A stretch of 64,000 nt of DNA from Methanomicrobium sp. W14. GTDB lineage: Archaea; Halobacteriota; Methanomicrobia; Methanomicrobiales; Methanomicrobiaceae. A program made the position numbers and the translations under genes. Each line of letters begins with the position of its first letter. Positions within the stretch are counted from its first letter, which is position 1. Below, in pieces: positions 1 through 9,808 of this stretch. The stretch spans positions 434,001-498,000 of the forward strand of contig NZ_JAGGMM010000001.1 in NCBI RefSeq assembly GCF_017875315.1, read 5' to 3'. The notes beneath the pieces were generated by a model. The model did not search any database. It worked only from the letters and a program-made list of their open reading frames with translations, and was not told the origin of the DNA.

Positions 1-989
1 GAAGACCTGGCAATTCCAGCTGCAATTGCAGGAGCGTTGTGGACTGCCGCAATTTTTACGAAGACCGGCTTTTTCCATTCGGTCGCTTCTTTGAGGCTTC
101 TTACAAGCTGTGCGAGGTCTTCGATGCTGTAGATATCATGATGAGGTGCAGGACTTATGGCGTCGCTGTGTATAGGGATCATTCTTGTTTTTGATACCTC
201 TTCCGAGACCTTTTCACCCGGGAGATGACCTCCTATGCCGGGCTTTGCACCCTGGCCAATCTTAATCTCAATTGCAGCGCCGCGTTCAAGATAGTCTACG
301 TCAACACCGAATCTCCCTGATGCGATCTGGACTATCATGCGGTCCTGGTATGGGAAAAGGCTTTTGTGAAGACCGCCTTCTCCGGTTCCCATATATGTGC
401 CCACTTCATGGACGGCCTTTGCCATTGCAAGCTGTGCATTCAGAGAGATTGCACCGTAGCTCATATGGCCTATCATTACAGGGGTATCAAGCTTCAGGTT
501 TGGAGCAAGTTCTGTATTTAAGTCGTAATCTCCGCTTGAATTTTTGGAGACTTCAACCTGTCTGGGTTTCTTTCCTATATAGGTCCTGATCTCCATCGGT
601 TCGCGGAGAGGGTCGATACTCGGGTTTGTAACCTGGCATGCGTCGAGTACAAGCTTATCAAATATTATCGGGTAATCGCCTGCATTTCCCATGCCTGAAA
701 GAATTATCTTCCCGGATTTCGCCTGGTTGTATATTGCCTCCCTTGTCTCGCGTGTCCATACCGGGTGCGACCTGTAGTCGTTCGGCTTCTCATGCAGGTT
801 TATCGCATCACGCGGACACATGGCAATGCACCTGTGGCATGCTGTGCATTTCCTTGAGTCGGCTATAATTTTCTGGTCTTCTTTCCTGAATACCCCGTAT
901 GAACAGTTGTCTATGCACCTTTCGCAGAGCATGCACTGGTCCCTGTCAATAGCTATCTTGTATTTTGGAGGTACGCTGCCGATTGTCAT
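1..989 (-). CDS. Glutamate synthase, FMN domain with N-terminal ferredoxin domain (partial)
   Basis: Central, FMN-binding part of an archaeal split glutamate synthase, which makes glutamate from 2-oxoglutarate and glutamine-derived ammonia. The 3' end lies beyond the window. The N-terminus carries two [4Fe-4S] motifs, CxxCxxCxxxC near residues 19-29 and CxxCxxCxxxCP near residues 48-58, followed by the GltB synthase domain (motif IGHMSYGAISL and later HSDAISPAPHHD). In archaea the enzyme is usually split into amidotransferase, FMN and C-terminal structural subunits. The ATG overlaps the stop of the upstream amidotransferase gene as ATGA, so the two are probably translationally coupled. The third subunit may lie outside the window. 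The function is clear; the electron donor is probably ferredoxin but is not shown. Confidence 0.9.
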   Translation of the reverse strand, partial: MTIGSVPPKYKIAIDRDQCMLCERCIDNCSYGVFRKEDQKIIADSRKCTACHRCIAMCPRDAINLHEKPNDYRSHPVWTRETREAIYNQAKSGKIILSGMGNAGDYPIIFDKLVLDACQVTNPSIDPLREPMEIRTYIGKKPRQVEVSKNSSGDYDLNTELAPNLKLDTPVMIGHMSYGAISLNAQLAMAKAVHEVGTYMGTGEGGLHKSLFPYQDRMIVQIASGRFGVDVDYLERGAAIEIKIGQGAKPGIGGHLPGEKVSEEVSKTRMIPIHSDAISPAPHHDIYSIEDLAQLVRSLKEATEWKKPVFVKIAAVHNAPAIAAGIARS

Positions 990-2038
990 CTTTTCACCAT
1001 TCCTATAACGGGTTCTCCGGCCTTTGGCATCCATACTCTGTCAAGGTCAGGGTTCATTCTGCGAATGGCTGCTTCTTCGCTTGATATATAAAGACAGTCG
1101 CCGGATTCAGCCGCAATCATGGGCCTTAATTTTATTCTGTCGGTAAAACCTACTATCCCTTCAGGTTTTGCAACAACTATGGCGAAGGGACCGTTCATCA
1201 TCGCAGACCCGTATGCCATCCTGAGAGTCGTATAAAGTTTCTTTTCCTTCTCAGGCATTCTGTCTATTTCGTCCCAGAATGGTGGTGCCAGGGCTTTTAC
1301 GGATATTTCGTCCGGAAGTTTGTGTCTTCTGCCGAGAAGGTCGGCAAGATACGCTACAACTTCGGTATCGGTTTTCATTGTGCACTTGTACCCGAAACTT
1401 TCAATATATCGCCTGTTAGTCCCGTATGATGTTATTTCACCGTTGTGGATGACACTCCAGTCCAGAAGGTTGAACGGGTGTGCACCTCCCCACCAGCCGG
1501 ATGTGTTGGTAGGATAACGGTTGTGTCCCATCCAGATGTAACCTTCATAATCCTCAATTTTATAGAAGTTTGCCACATCCTCAGGCCACCCGGATGCCTT
1601 GAAGACTCCTATATTTTTGCCGGATGAGAAGATCAGTGCACCGTTTATCTGGGTGTTGACCTTGTTCACGATGTTTATTATCGCATCTTCTTCAGGGGAG
1701 CACGACCCTGCAAGAAGTTTCGGGTCAGGTTTGAAAAAATATCTCCATGGTATATGCTGTTTTTTTAATCTTTTCTGTTCATATGTTGGGATTTCTTCAG
1801 AATATTCGATCTCTCCCCATTTGTTCAGCAGCTCTTCTACAGCCTTTTTTGGCTCTACCAGATTGTCGTAGAAGACATGGAGGGCATAGTAATCCCTGAA
1901 ATCAGGGTATGCACCGTATACTGCATATCCTGCCCCTTCACCACTCCCTCTCTCGTTCATTAGGGCAAGAGCGTTTTTAATCGCACCTCCGTCCATGACG
2001 TTTCTGGAGCGATCTATTACACTAATTATTCCACACAT
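986..2038 (-). CDS. Class II glutamine amidotransferase subunit of glutamate synthase
   Basis: Amidotransferase part of the split archaeal glutamate synthase: an Ntn-hydrolase domain that releases ammonia from glutamine for the FMN subunit encoded next. I place the start at the ATG directly before Cys (MCGIISV), because in class II amidotransferases Cys2 becomes the N-terminal nucleophile after Met removal. A GTG three codons upstream (2047) would bury it. Further family signatures are MGHNRYPTNTSG near the middle and HNGEI about 20 residues later. The gene is first in a leftward operon and overlaps the FMN subunit by 4 nt. The upstream region contains two dyad elements around a TATA-like sequence. 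Confidence 0.9.
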   Translation of the reverse strand: MCGIISVIDRSRNVMDGGAIKNALALMNERGSGEGAGYAVYGAYPDFRDYYALHVFYDNLVEPKKAVEELLNKWGEIEYSEEIPTYEQKRLKKQHIPWRYFFKPDPKLLAGSCSPEEDAIINIVNKVNTQINGALIFSSGKNIGVFKASGWPEDVANFYKIEDYEGYIWMGHNRYPTNTSGWWGGAHPFNLLDWSVIHNGEITSYGTNRRYIESFGYKCTMKTDTEVVAYLADLLGRRHKLPDEISVKALAPPFWDEIDRMPEKEKKLYTTLRMAYGSAMMNGPFAIVVAKPEGIVGFTDRIKLRPMIAAESGDCLYISSEEAAIRRMNPDLDRVWMPKAGEPVIGMVKR

Positions 2039-2083
2039 TTTACTCACAAACCCTGTGTATACTGATATTTGATACCCTTGAGT

Positions 2084-2140
2084 AACCTAATTAGGTTGGA
2101 TGTGCTACATATATATAGTAATATGTAGAAGGGAAATTCC
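2084..2140 (-). promoter_or_regulatory. Promoter of the glutamate synthase operon with two dyads
   Basis: Upstream of the leftward operon lies a perfect 14-bp palindrome AACCTAATTAGGTT (2084-2097). It is followed by inverted arms CTACATAT (2105-2112) and ATATGTAG (2121-2128), which flank a TATA-like stretch. Further out is GGAA-A-TTCC (2132-2140). If the TATA-like stretch is used, transcription would start close to the palindrome, a typical repressor position. The spacing does not fit the NrpR site. The assignment is inferred from position only. Confidence 0.45.
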
Positions 2141-2257
2141 TTCCTTTGATGTCCTAGAATGAAGAAAAAAGCATATTCACTTAAATCTTTCTTTTTGCGT
2201 CCTTAAGCCGGAGTAGTATCCGGCTTGCTGATGAGAATGGAAATATATAAATATGGT

Positions 2258-2271
2258 GGAAGATAACTTCC
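2258..2271 (+). promoter_or_regulatory. NrpR operator of amtB-glnK
   Basis: GGAAGATAACTTCC fits the GGAA-N6-TTCC operator of the methanogen nitrogen repressor NrpR exactly. It sits a few bases downstream of a TATA box (AAATATATAAAT, about 2241-2252), so bound repressor would block initiation. The same arrangement occurs before the second amtB and before nifH. The flanking bases GGT on the left and CTGTCA to the right are also shared with the second amtB promoter. Confidence 0.8.
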
Positions 2272-2339
2272 TTCTGTCACATGCGAGGCTAACCATTTAT
2301 TATGGGTAACATAATAGTGGAAAATGGAGTGAAGAAAAA

Positions 2340-3864
<1,525 letters not shown>

Positions 3865-4196
3865 ATGTAATCATATTCTAAAGGCTAAATGAATGAAAAA
3901 GATTAGAAATATATTTTCTAATTTTTAAGAGAATGTTTTAAACCCCTCTCTAAGGAACAAGTGAAATCCTGTGAGAGTGAATGCCTGTGTAACAGGTATC
4001 CGCAAAAAACCGGGTTTTCTGTTGAAAACCCAAATATCTGAATTTGTAAACCTTTAATACATCAAAAGTCCGCAAAACCGGGAAATTGCAAAAAAATCCA
4101 GCCAGAATCCTTAAAGAAATGAGTAAAAACTGGTCTTACGACTATATTAACTATAGAGGAGCTTTGGATGATTTGCAATAATCTATTTATGGTGGT
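3865..4196 (+). other. Intergenic region with structured element between the amt operons
   Basis: No credible gene. Two stable inverted repeats are visible: CCTGT-GTA-ACAGG (3984-3996, extendable by three pairs including one G-U) and GGGTTTTC-TGTT-GAAAACCC (4012-4031). A weaker CTCTC/GAGAG pairing lies upstream. The second hairpin could be a terminator for amtB-glnK, but no U-run follows. The string AAGGAAC-GTGAAATCC-CTGTGTAAC (3952-3993) faintly recalls a cobalamin riboswitch core, but I see no B12 box. A small RNA or leader is possible; nothing is established. Confidence 0.4.
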
Positions 4197-4210
4197 GGAA
4201 ATTAATTTCC
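4197..4210 (+). promoter_or_regulatory. NrpR operator of amtB copy 2
   Basis: GGAAATTAATTTCC is a perfect GGAA-N6-TTCC palindrome matching the NrpR operator. It lies immediately downstream of a TATA-like ATCTATTTAT (4181-4190). With the flanks GGT upstream and CTGTCA downstream it is nearly identical to the site before amtB copy 1, so the two promoters are probably duplicates with common nitrogen control. Confidence 0.8.
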
Positions 4211-4237
4211 TACTGTCAAACTATCGGTGAGGATTTT

Positions 4238-5443
4238 ATGGTTTTTGAAGCAGACTCTTTAATGATAAATTCAGCTTTTGTCCTAATCTGTACGGCAATG
4301 GTTATACTTATGACGCCTGGTGTGGGATTTTTCTATGGGGGGCTTGTCAGAAAGAAGAACCTCATATCAATGGTTATGCTCTCTTTTGTTTCACTGGCAC
4401 TTGTTACCGTGCAGTGGGTTGTTCTTGGGTACAGCCTTTCTTTTGGCCATGATATCGGCGGCATTATAGGCGGCCTGGATTATTTTATGCTCCAGGGAGT
4501 CGGAATGAATGGTGAACCCGTCCCTGATATGCTTTTTATGATATTCCAGCTTGCTTTTGCTGCTATTACTCTTGCGATAGTAACCTCTGCTGTTGCAGAA
4601 AGGATAAAATTAAGTTCATTCATAATATTCGGACTGTTATGGACAACTTTTATTTATGACCCGCTTGTTCACTGGGTATGGGGCGGTGGCTGGATGCAGG
4701 CACTGGGTGTTGTTGACTTCGCCGGTGGTATTGTTGTCCATATAGGTGCTGGTTTTGCCGCACTTGCACTGGCACTTGTTATCGGAGCAAGGCTTGGATT
4801 CGGAGAAAACAGCCTGGAACCGCATAATATTCCGTTGACTCTTCTCGGAGGAGCACTTCTGTGGTTTGGCTGGTTCGGCTTTAATGCAGGCAGTGCACTT
4901 GGAATAAATGAAACTGCAATAAATGCATTTGTCGTAACGAACATTTCGGCGGCTTCCGGAGCTCTTTCGTGGATGGCAGTCTCGTGGGTTAAGAGCAAGC
5001 CAAGTTCACTTGGTATGATTTCGGGTGCGATTGCAGGACTTGGTGCAATAACACCTGCAGCTGGTTTTGTAGGCCCGGTCTCTGCAATGTGTATCGGTGC
5101 AGTCGCAGGAGCCCTGTGCTACGAGGCACTTTTATTTCGTATGAGACACAGTCTTGACGAATCGCTGGATGCATGGGCGATACACGGGGTCGGTGGTCTC
5201 TGGGGGACAATTGCAATTGGCATATTTGCAGTGCCTGTAATCGGTGGTGTAAGCGGACTTTTTGCGGGAGGAAATACCCAGATGGTCCTGCAGGTTGCAG
5301 GAGCGCTTTCTGCCGTGTTATTTGCCTTTTGCGGTACATTTGTTATTTCAAAATTTGTGGATACAATCTTTGGCCTTAGAGTTACAGAGGATGAAGAATA
5401 TGTCGGACTTGATATCTCACAACACGGAGAGACTATGAATTAA
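4238..5443 (+). CDS. amtB: Ammonium transporter AmtB (copy 2)
   Basis: Second Amt-family ammonium channel, 401 residues, strongly similar to copy 1 throughout. It keeps the pore histidines ([13 protein letters not shown] and [14 protein letters not shown]) and the identical C-terminal tail [16 protein letters not shown]. The ATG has a GGTGAGG ribosome site 5 nt upstream; it adds about six residues to the N-terminus relative to copy 1. Unlike copy 1 no glnK follows; a HEAT-repeat gene comes 62 nt later. The GlnK from the first operon could serve both channels, because the cytoplasmic tail is conserved. Probably a tandem duplication. Confidence 0.96.
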   Translation: MVFEADSLMINSAFVLICTAMVILMTPGVGFFYGGLVRKKNLISMVMLSFVSLALVTVQWVVLGYSLSFGHDIGGIIGGLDYFMLQGVGMNGEPVPDMLFMIFQLAFAAITLAIVTSAVAERIKLSSFIIFGLLWTTFIYDPLVHWVWGGGWMQALGVVDFAGGIVVHIGAGFAALALALVIGARLGFGENSLEPHNIPLTLLGGALLWFGWFGFNAGSALGINETAINAFVVTNISAASGALSWMAVSWVKSKPSSLGMISGAIAGLGAITPAAGFVGPVSAMCIGAVAGALCYEALLFRMRHSLDESLDAWAIHGVGGLWGTIAIGIFAVPVIGGVSGLFAGGNTQMVLQVAGALSAVLFAFCGTFVISKFVDTIFGLRVTEDEEYVGLDISQHGETMN

Positions 5444-5505
5444 TCTGCTGAAAATATTTCAATGCTCGTATTTTTGGCGGTTTCGAGGTCTTTTGAGGGT
5501 TTAAA

Positions 5506-6168
5506 ATGAATGAATGCAAAAAAATACTCCGGAAACTGAAAAATGAAAACTGGAAAGTGCGTAGCGAAGCGGTTGATCAAATCGGGTCTATATCCAGTCC
5601 TGAACAGGCTGTGGAACTGATATCCATTGTTGAAAATGAGAAATGGTTTGTCCTGGAGTCTGTTGCCGGCGGTCTTTCTCTTATTACCGACAGGTCAGTT
5701 TTAAAGGCAATAGATGAATCACTGAAAAATCACAGGTGGTTTATTCCGCAGGGTGTGCGCGCCCTTTTGAAGGCTGGATATTATCCTGATGTTTCTGCTG
5801 TTGCCGGTGCCCTCTCTGATTCCGATCCTGTGATAAGACGGTACGCGGCAGATGCCCTTGGGCTTATCGGGGATATCAGGGCTGTTTCCTTCCTTACTGA
5901 TTGCGTGGAGGACAATGACTCTGGGGTAAGGACAAGGATAATTCTTGCTCTTGGAAAACTTTCCGAATCTGAAACGAAACCTTCAGGTGCAGTTTTAAAT
6001 GCACTGTCTGATGAGTCTTCTGATGTCAGAAAAACGGCGGCATTTGTTATCGGCAAAATGAACCTGAAAGAGGTTCCTGAAGAACTTACGAGACTTCTTG
6101 ACGATAAAAACAAGTATGTCAGAAGGTCTGCATCTGATGCAGTCGAGCGTATATCTGTCAGAAAATAA
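5506..6168 (+). CDS. HEAT-repeat protein
   Basis: A 220-residue soluble alpha-solenoid built of roughly 31-residue HEAT/PBS-lyase-like repeats, with motifs such as DSDPVIRRYAADALGLIGD, DNDSGVRTRIILALGKL, DESSDVRKTAAFVIGKM and DKNKYVRRSASDAVERI. Proteins of this kind act as protein-binding scaffolds, and some (phycobilisome lyase relatives) bind cofactors. No catalytic domain is visible. It follows amtB copy 2 by 62 nt on the same strand and may be co-transcribed, which would place it under nitrogen control, but no function can be assigned. A second HEAT protein lies at 32262-32900. Confidence 0.85.
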   Translation: MNECKKILRKLKNENWKVRSEAVDQIGSISSPEQAVELISIVENEKWFVLESVAGGLSLITDRSVLKAIDESLKNHRWFIPQGVRALLKAGYYPDVSAVAGALSDSDPVIRRYAADALGLIGDIRAVSFLTDCVEDNDSGVRTRIILALGKLSESETKPSGAVLNALSDESSDVRKTAAFVIGKMNLKEVPEELTRLLDDKNKYVRRSASDAVERISVRK

Positions 6169-6223
6169 GTTCATATTTTTTAGAACCGAATAATTAATAG
6201 CCCCCCGGACAGGAGTCTTCTGC

Positions 6224-7003
6224 ATGAGCGGGATATCAGGAGTACTTTTTGATCTTGACGGGGTCTTTTATGTGCGGGACAATTTGATAAAAGGAGCCTT
6301 AGAGGCCGTTGAAGTGTTGACTGAAGCAAAAATCCCCTTCAGGTGTCTTTCAAATACGACAAGAAAGTCTTCCGCGTCAGTTGCTGAAAAACTGGAAAGT
6401 TTAGGATTTTCAATTCCCGGTTCACACATAATTACTCCTGCTGTTGCCGCATCCGAAATGCTTTCCTCCCAAGGTGTCAGAAAATGCTTTTTTATGATAA
6501 CAGGTAATGTATCAGACGATTTTTTGTCAAAAGGAATTGTTCACGATGAAGAGAACCCTGAAGCCGTTGTTGCAGGTGATGCCGGCGACAACTTTAACTA
6601 TGGGTCATTAAATAAGGCTTTCAGACTTCTTAACCGTGGTATTCCGTTTTATGCCCTAGAAAAAGACAAATACTGGATGGATTCTGACGGCCTTTCATTA
6701 TCGGCCGGCCCGTTCGTGAAAGGACTTGAATACGCTTCAGGGGTAGAGGCTGTTCTTGTCGGAAAACCTTCGCCTGATTACTTTAATGCGGCACTTGCTT
6801 CAATGGAAAAAAAACCTGAAGATGTCATGATGATAGGAGATGACATCAACACTGATGTCGGGGGATCACAGAATGCCGGTATGAAGGGAGTTCTTGTAAA
6901 AACAGGAAAATTCAGCGGGGACAGATTTTTAAAATCAGGTGTAACCCCTGACGGTATAATAGATTCTGTTGCAGATCTTCCAAAATTTCTTGGAATTGAG
7001 TGA
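6224..7003 (+). CDS. HAD-superfamily hydrolase, subfamily IIA (NagD-like)
   Basis: A 259-residue phosphatase of the HAD-IIA group. Motif I is DLDGVFYV (nucleophile D10, acid D12), motif II is SNTTRKS, the motif III lysine is in VGKPSPDYF, and motif IV is MMIGDDINTDVGG, close to the C-terminus. The C2-type cap lies between motifs II and III. Family members dephosphorylate small metabolites such as p-nitrophenyl phosphate, nucleotides and sugar phosphates; the real substrate cannot be read from sequence. The gene stands alone, with 55 nt before it and 222 nt after it. Confidence 0.88.
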   Translation: MSGISGVLFDLDGVFYVRDNLIKGALEAVEVLTEAKIPFRCLSNTTRKSSASVAEKLESLGFSIPGSHIITPAVAASEMLSSQGVRKCFFMITGNVSDDFLSKGIVHDEENPEAVVAGDAGDNFNYGSLNKAFRLLNRGIPFYALEKDKYWMDSDGLSLSAGPFVKGLEYASGVEAVLVGKPSPDYFNAALASMEKKPEDVMMIGDDINTDVGGSQNAGMKGVLVKTGKFSGDRFLKSGVTPDGIIDSVADLPKFLGIE

Positions 7004-7049
7004 TTTTATTATTTTCTGTTTTGCTTTTCTTTAAAGGTTTTTTAAAATA

Positions 7050-7098
7050 CATCCGTCAGCCTGTGCGTATCAAAAATCTCAGGTCAGGCTTTAGGATG
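7050..7098 (+). other. Intergenic hairpin before the HTH-FHA gene
   Basis: CATCC (7050-7054) and AGCCTG (7058-7063) can pair with CAGGCT (7085-7090) and GGATG (7094-7098). This gives an 11-bp stem with a symmetric 3x3 internal loop and a 21-nt apical loop. There is no U-run, so it does not look like a simple terminator. A cis-regulatory RNA or protein-binding site is possible. Confidence 0.3.
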
Positions 7099-7225
7099 CA
7101 ATTGTAAAAACAATCCGGTAATATATCTGTTTTGGAAAAAGGATATTTGCAGGTCAGGGCTATAAATATATAAAAAAAGATGTCTGGATGAAAATGTCTT
7201 TTTAATTTTAATTAAGGATACTGTT

Positions 7226-8005
7226 ATGTCTGATGAGGAGAACCGCGGTACACTGTTTATCGAAAATGATGATGATTTTTTAAACGAATTATCAGAATAC
7301 CTTGACGTATTGTCAAATCCGGTAAGGCTGAAAATACTGAAATATATAGAAAAAGAGCCGCATGATGTCAGGGAAATTTCTTATGAAGTAGGAGTAAGCT
7401 ATGAAAATACGAAAAAGCATATCCAGAAGCTTCACCTTGCAGGTATAATACGAAAAGAAACCGGTGTCAGCAGCAGAAAATCAAAAGGAATTCATCCTGT
7501 ATGGAAATATTCAATCATGCCCGGAGGTATTGAAGCCGTATTCAGAAATCTCCAGGTATTCAGTGAGATAAACCTGGCTCCTGACAATGCGTTTATAGGA
7601 GAAAGGATACAGAATTTAAAAAAACGCCTCTCCGATGACGTTTCCGGTGATACTCCCCTTTTATTCATTGTAGGAGGTCCTGATGACGGTAAAGCGTATC
7701 CTCTGGATAAACCTGTTATGAGAATAGGTCGTTCTGACGGGAATTCCACTTATGTTCCGAAAGACGGGGATGTCGTGTTCCCTGATTTTTACGGGGCGGT
7801 TTCGAGAATTTCAAAGCCCCACTGCACTCTTTATGATGAAGGCGGGAGCTGGTATATTGAAGATAAAAGCAGTACTGGTGGTACTTACATAAACGGTGAG
7901 CTTATTGAAAAAGAAATCCGGCACAGAATAAACGACGGGGATATAATAGAGCTGTCCACTGGTGCAAGGTCAGGAAAAATTGTTGTTTCATACCCTGAAG
8001 AATAA
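7226..8005 (+). CDS. ArsR-type HTH regulator fused to a C-terminal FHA domain
   Basis: A 259-residue protein. Residues 15-95 form a winged helix (LSNPVRLKILKYIEKEPHDVREIS, in parts), typical of archaeal ArsR-like regulators. Residues about 140-255 form a forkhead-associated domain with its conserved RIGRS, ISKPHC and YINGE motifs; FHA domains bind phosphothreonine peptides. The gene lies 152 nt upstream of a membrane Ser/Thr kinase on the same strand. The kinase, or a protein it modifies, is therefore a natural phosphorylated partner. I infer a one-gene link between protein phosphorylation and transcription. The DNA target and signal are unknown. Confidence 0.88.
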   Translation: MSDEENRGTLFIENDDDFLNELSEYLDVLSNPVRLKILKYIEKEPHDVREISYEVGVSYENTKKHIQKLHLAGIIRKETGVSSRKSKGIHPVWKYSIMPGGIEAVFRNLQVFSEINLAPDNAFIGERIQNLKKRLSDDVSGDTPLLFIVGGPDDGKAYPLDKPVMRIGRSDGNSTYVPKDGDVVFPDFYGAVSRISKPHCTLYDEGGSWYIEDKSSTGGTYINGELIEKEIRHRINDGDIIELSTGARSGKIVVSYPEE

Positions 8006-8157
8006 TTGTATATCTTAAGGGTTTTATTGCCCTTCCTCTTTTATGTTTTCACTTATCCCTATAGTATTATACGTTTTTCTTATTTTCAGAGGGTTTTTTT
8101 CTGACTTATTTCATCCTGTATTTCTGAAATCATTATTTATTATTCAAAATCCAAAAT

Positions 8158-9792
8158 ATGTGCATAATATATTCCGGGGTTGCAGTTTCTTTGCCGTATG
8201 ATAGATTTCTTTTATTGATTTTTTTTGTGGCAATGCTTTTACCAGCTTTGGCTGTAGCTGCCGGGACAGATAATGTCTCTGAAAATGCAATGGTTTCATA
8301 TGAAGACGGCGGAAGTAATCCTGTTTTGAGTTCCCAGAATACGTCTGCGGATTCAGCTGATGATGAGAATTTCAAGAATTATATGAGAGCTTTCAGCTCC
8401 AATATAATTCTTCTTTTCATCCTGTGCATTTCTATTTTCGTTCTTGCTGCACTGAATATAGCAGGGAGAAAATATTCAAAAAATTATTATTATCTTGAAA
8501 GATTTTACCTTAGGGTAATCCTGATACCGGCATATTCTGTTATGGGGATTCTGCTGGTTTTAATATCACTGTTTTCAATAGCCGTTATAGGAACATCTGA
8601 ATTTACGTTTTCCGGAGATATAGTATATTCTTTTGTTTTTTCGGTTTTTCTCTTTGCATACGCGATGTCGTCGTTATGGCTTGCATATTCCATTGTCATA
8701 AAAAAGGTATATATGTTTATTCTCGGATTTGAGATTGCGACACCTGTCATACTAATGGCTTTCTTTTTGTCCGGCATAATAACTGTAACAGGGGATGAGT
8801 TCATTACGGCTGTTCTGTTGCCGTTAGTAGTTTTTATAGCCCTGATTCTTGTGCCTTTTATGCATATCTTTATGATTAAAAAAAGGAGGGGCTCTTCCAC
8901 AGTATATTCCCCTGACAAAGACGAAGTTAATGACGCAGGCAGTACCACATATCCCTTTGATGAGGACAGTGAGGCGATTTTTATGCAGGCAAAAAAAATA
9001 AACAGTCTCCCTGTCGATCTCTGTGATAAATATATGGACCCGGAATTCATCGGAAAAGGCGGGACTGCGAAGATCTTTAAAGTAAAGCGGCGTGAAGATG
9101 AAAAAGTTGTCGCAGTTAAGATTCCGATAAATTTTGACGAGAGAACAGGTAAAATATTCTTCAGGGAGATGAACCTGTGGAAAAAACTTGACCATAAAAA
9201 TATCGTAACTGTCTATTCAGTAAACATCCTCCCTGTGCCTTACGTAGAGATGGAATACTGTGAGATGTCTCTTGCCGATATAAAAAAACCCCTGCCCCGG
9301 GAAAAGGCACTGTACATAATAAAGGAAATAGGCTTTGGAATTTTGTACGCACATGGAAAAGGTGTTATACACAGGGACATAAAGCCGCAGAACATTCTTC
9401 TCTCAAAAGACTTTGTTCCGAAACTGACCGACTGGGGTCTTGGGAAAATGGTCAATGAAGGAGGAGAGACGACAAAGACTATAGCTTTCTCGTTAAACTA
9501 CGCTGCACCGGAACAGGTCGCACCGAAAATGTTTGGAAGAAGCGATGAGAGGACTGATATTTTTCAGGCAGGTGTTGTTTTTTATGAACTTTTGACGGGT
9601 TTACTCCCGTTTTCGGGAGAAGGTGTGGGTGAGTTTTCGGCTGCTATAATAAATGAAGAACCTAAACCTCCTTCGTACTTTGATTCGGACCTGAAAAAAT
9701 ATGACAGAATCGTTATGAAATGTCTTCAGAAGAATCCTGAAAACAGGTACAGGACAATGGATGAACTTTTAAACGATCTTGACAGGCTTTGA
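8158..9792 (+). CDS. Membrane-bound Ser/Thr protein kinase (Hanks type)
   Basis: A 544-residue protein. The N-terminus has a hydrophobic signal/anchor (about residues 17-35) and five or so further membrane helices up to about residue 240. The cytoplasmic kinase domain spans about residues 297-544: glycine loop GKGGTAKIF, ATP-binding Lys321 in VVAVKIP, catalytic loop HRDIKPQN at 405-412, and DWG at 425-427 where DFG is usual. All catalytic residues are present, so it should be active. The start is uncertain: the ATG lacks a clear ribosome site and a TTG a few codons later would also keep the signal. Together with the adjacent HTH-FHA gene it may form a phospho-signalling pair. Confidence 0.9.
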   Translation: MCIIYSGVAVSLPYDRFLLLIFFVAMLLPALAVAAGTDNVSENAMVSYEDGGSNPVLSSQNTSADSADDENFKNYMRAFSSNIILLFILCISIFVLAALNIAGRKYSKNYYYLERFYLRVILIPAYSVMGILLVLISLFSIAVIGTSEFTFSGDIVYSFVFSVFLFAYAMSSLWLAYSIVIKKVYMFILGFEIATPVILMAFFLSGIITVTGDEFITAVLLPLVVFIALILVPFMHIFMIKKRRGSSTVYSPDKDEVNDAGSTTYPFDEDSEAIFMQAKKINSLPVDLCDKYMDPEFIGKGGTAKIFKVKRREDEKVVAVKIPINFDERTGKIFFREMNLWKKLDHKNIVTVYSVNILPVPYVEMEYCEMSLADIKKPLPREKALYIIKEIGFGILYAHGKGVIHRDIKPQNILLSKDFVPKLTDWGLGKMVNEGGETTKTIAFSLNYAAPEQVAPKMFGRSDERTDIFQAGVVFYELLTGLLPFSGEGVGEFSAAIINEEPKPPSYFDSDLKKYDRIVMKCLQKNPENRYRTMDELLNDLDRL

Positions 9793-9808
9793 TCTGACTA
9801 ATTTTCTT

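Noticed and set aside
2132-2140. GGAA-A-TTCC upstream of glutamate synthase as an NrpR operator
   Set aside because: The spacer is one base (or five with the next TTCC), not six; it does not fit the three clear sites in this window.
3952-3993. Cobalamin riboswitch before amtB copy 2
   Set aside because: Only short strings resemble the core, the B12 box is missing and the downstream gene is not cobalamin-related; kept as a weak remark only.
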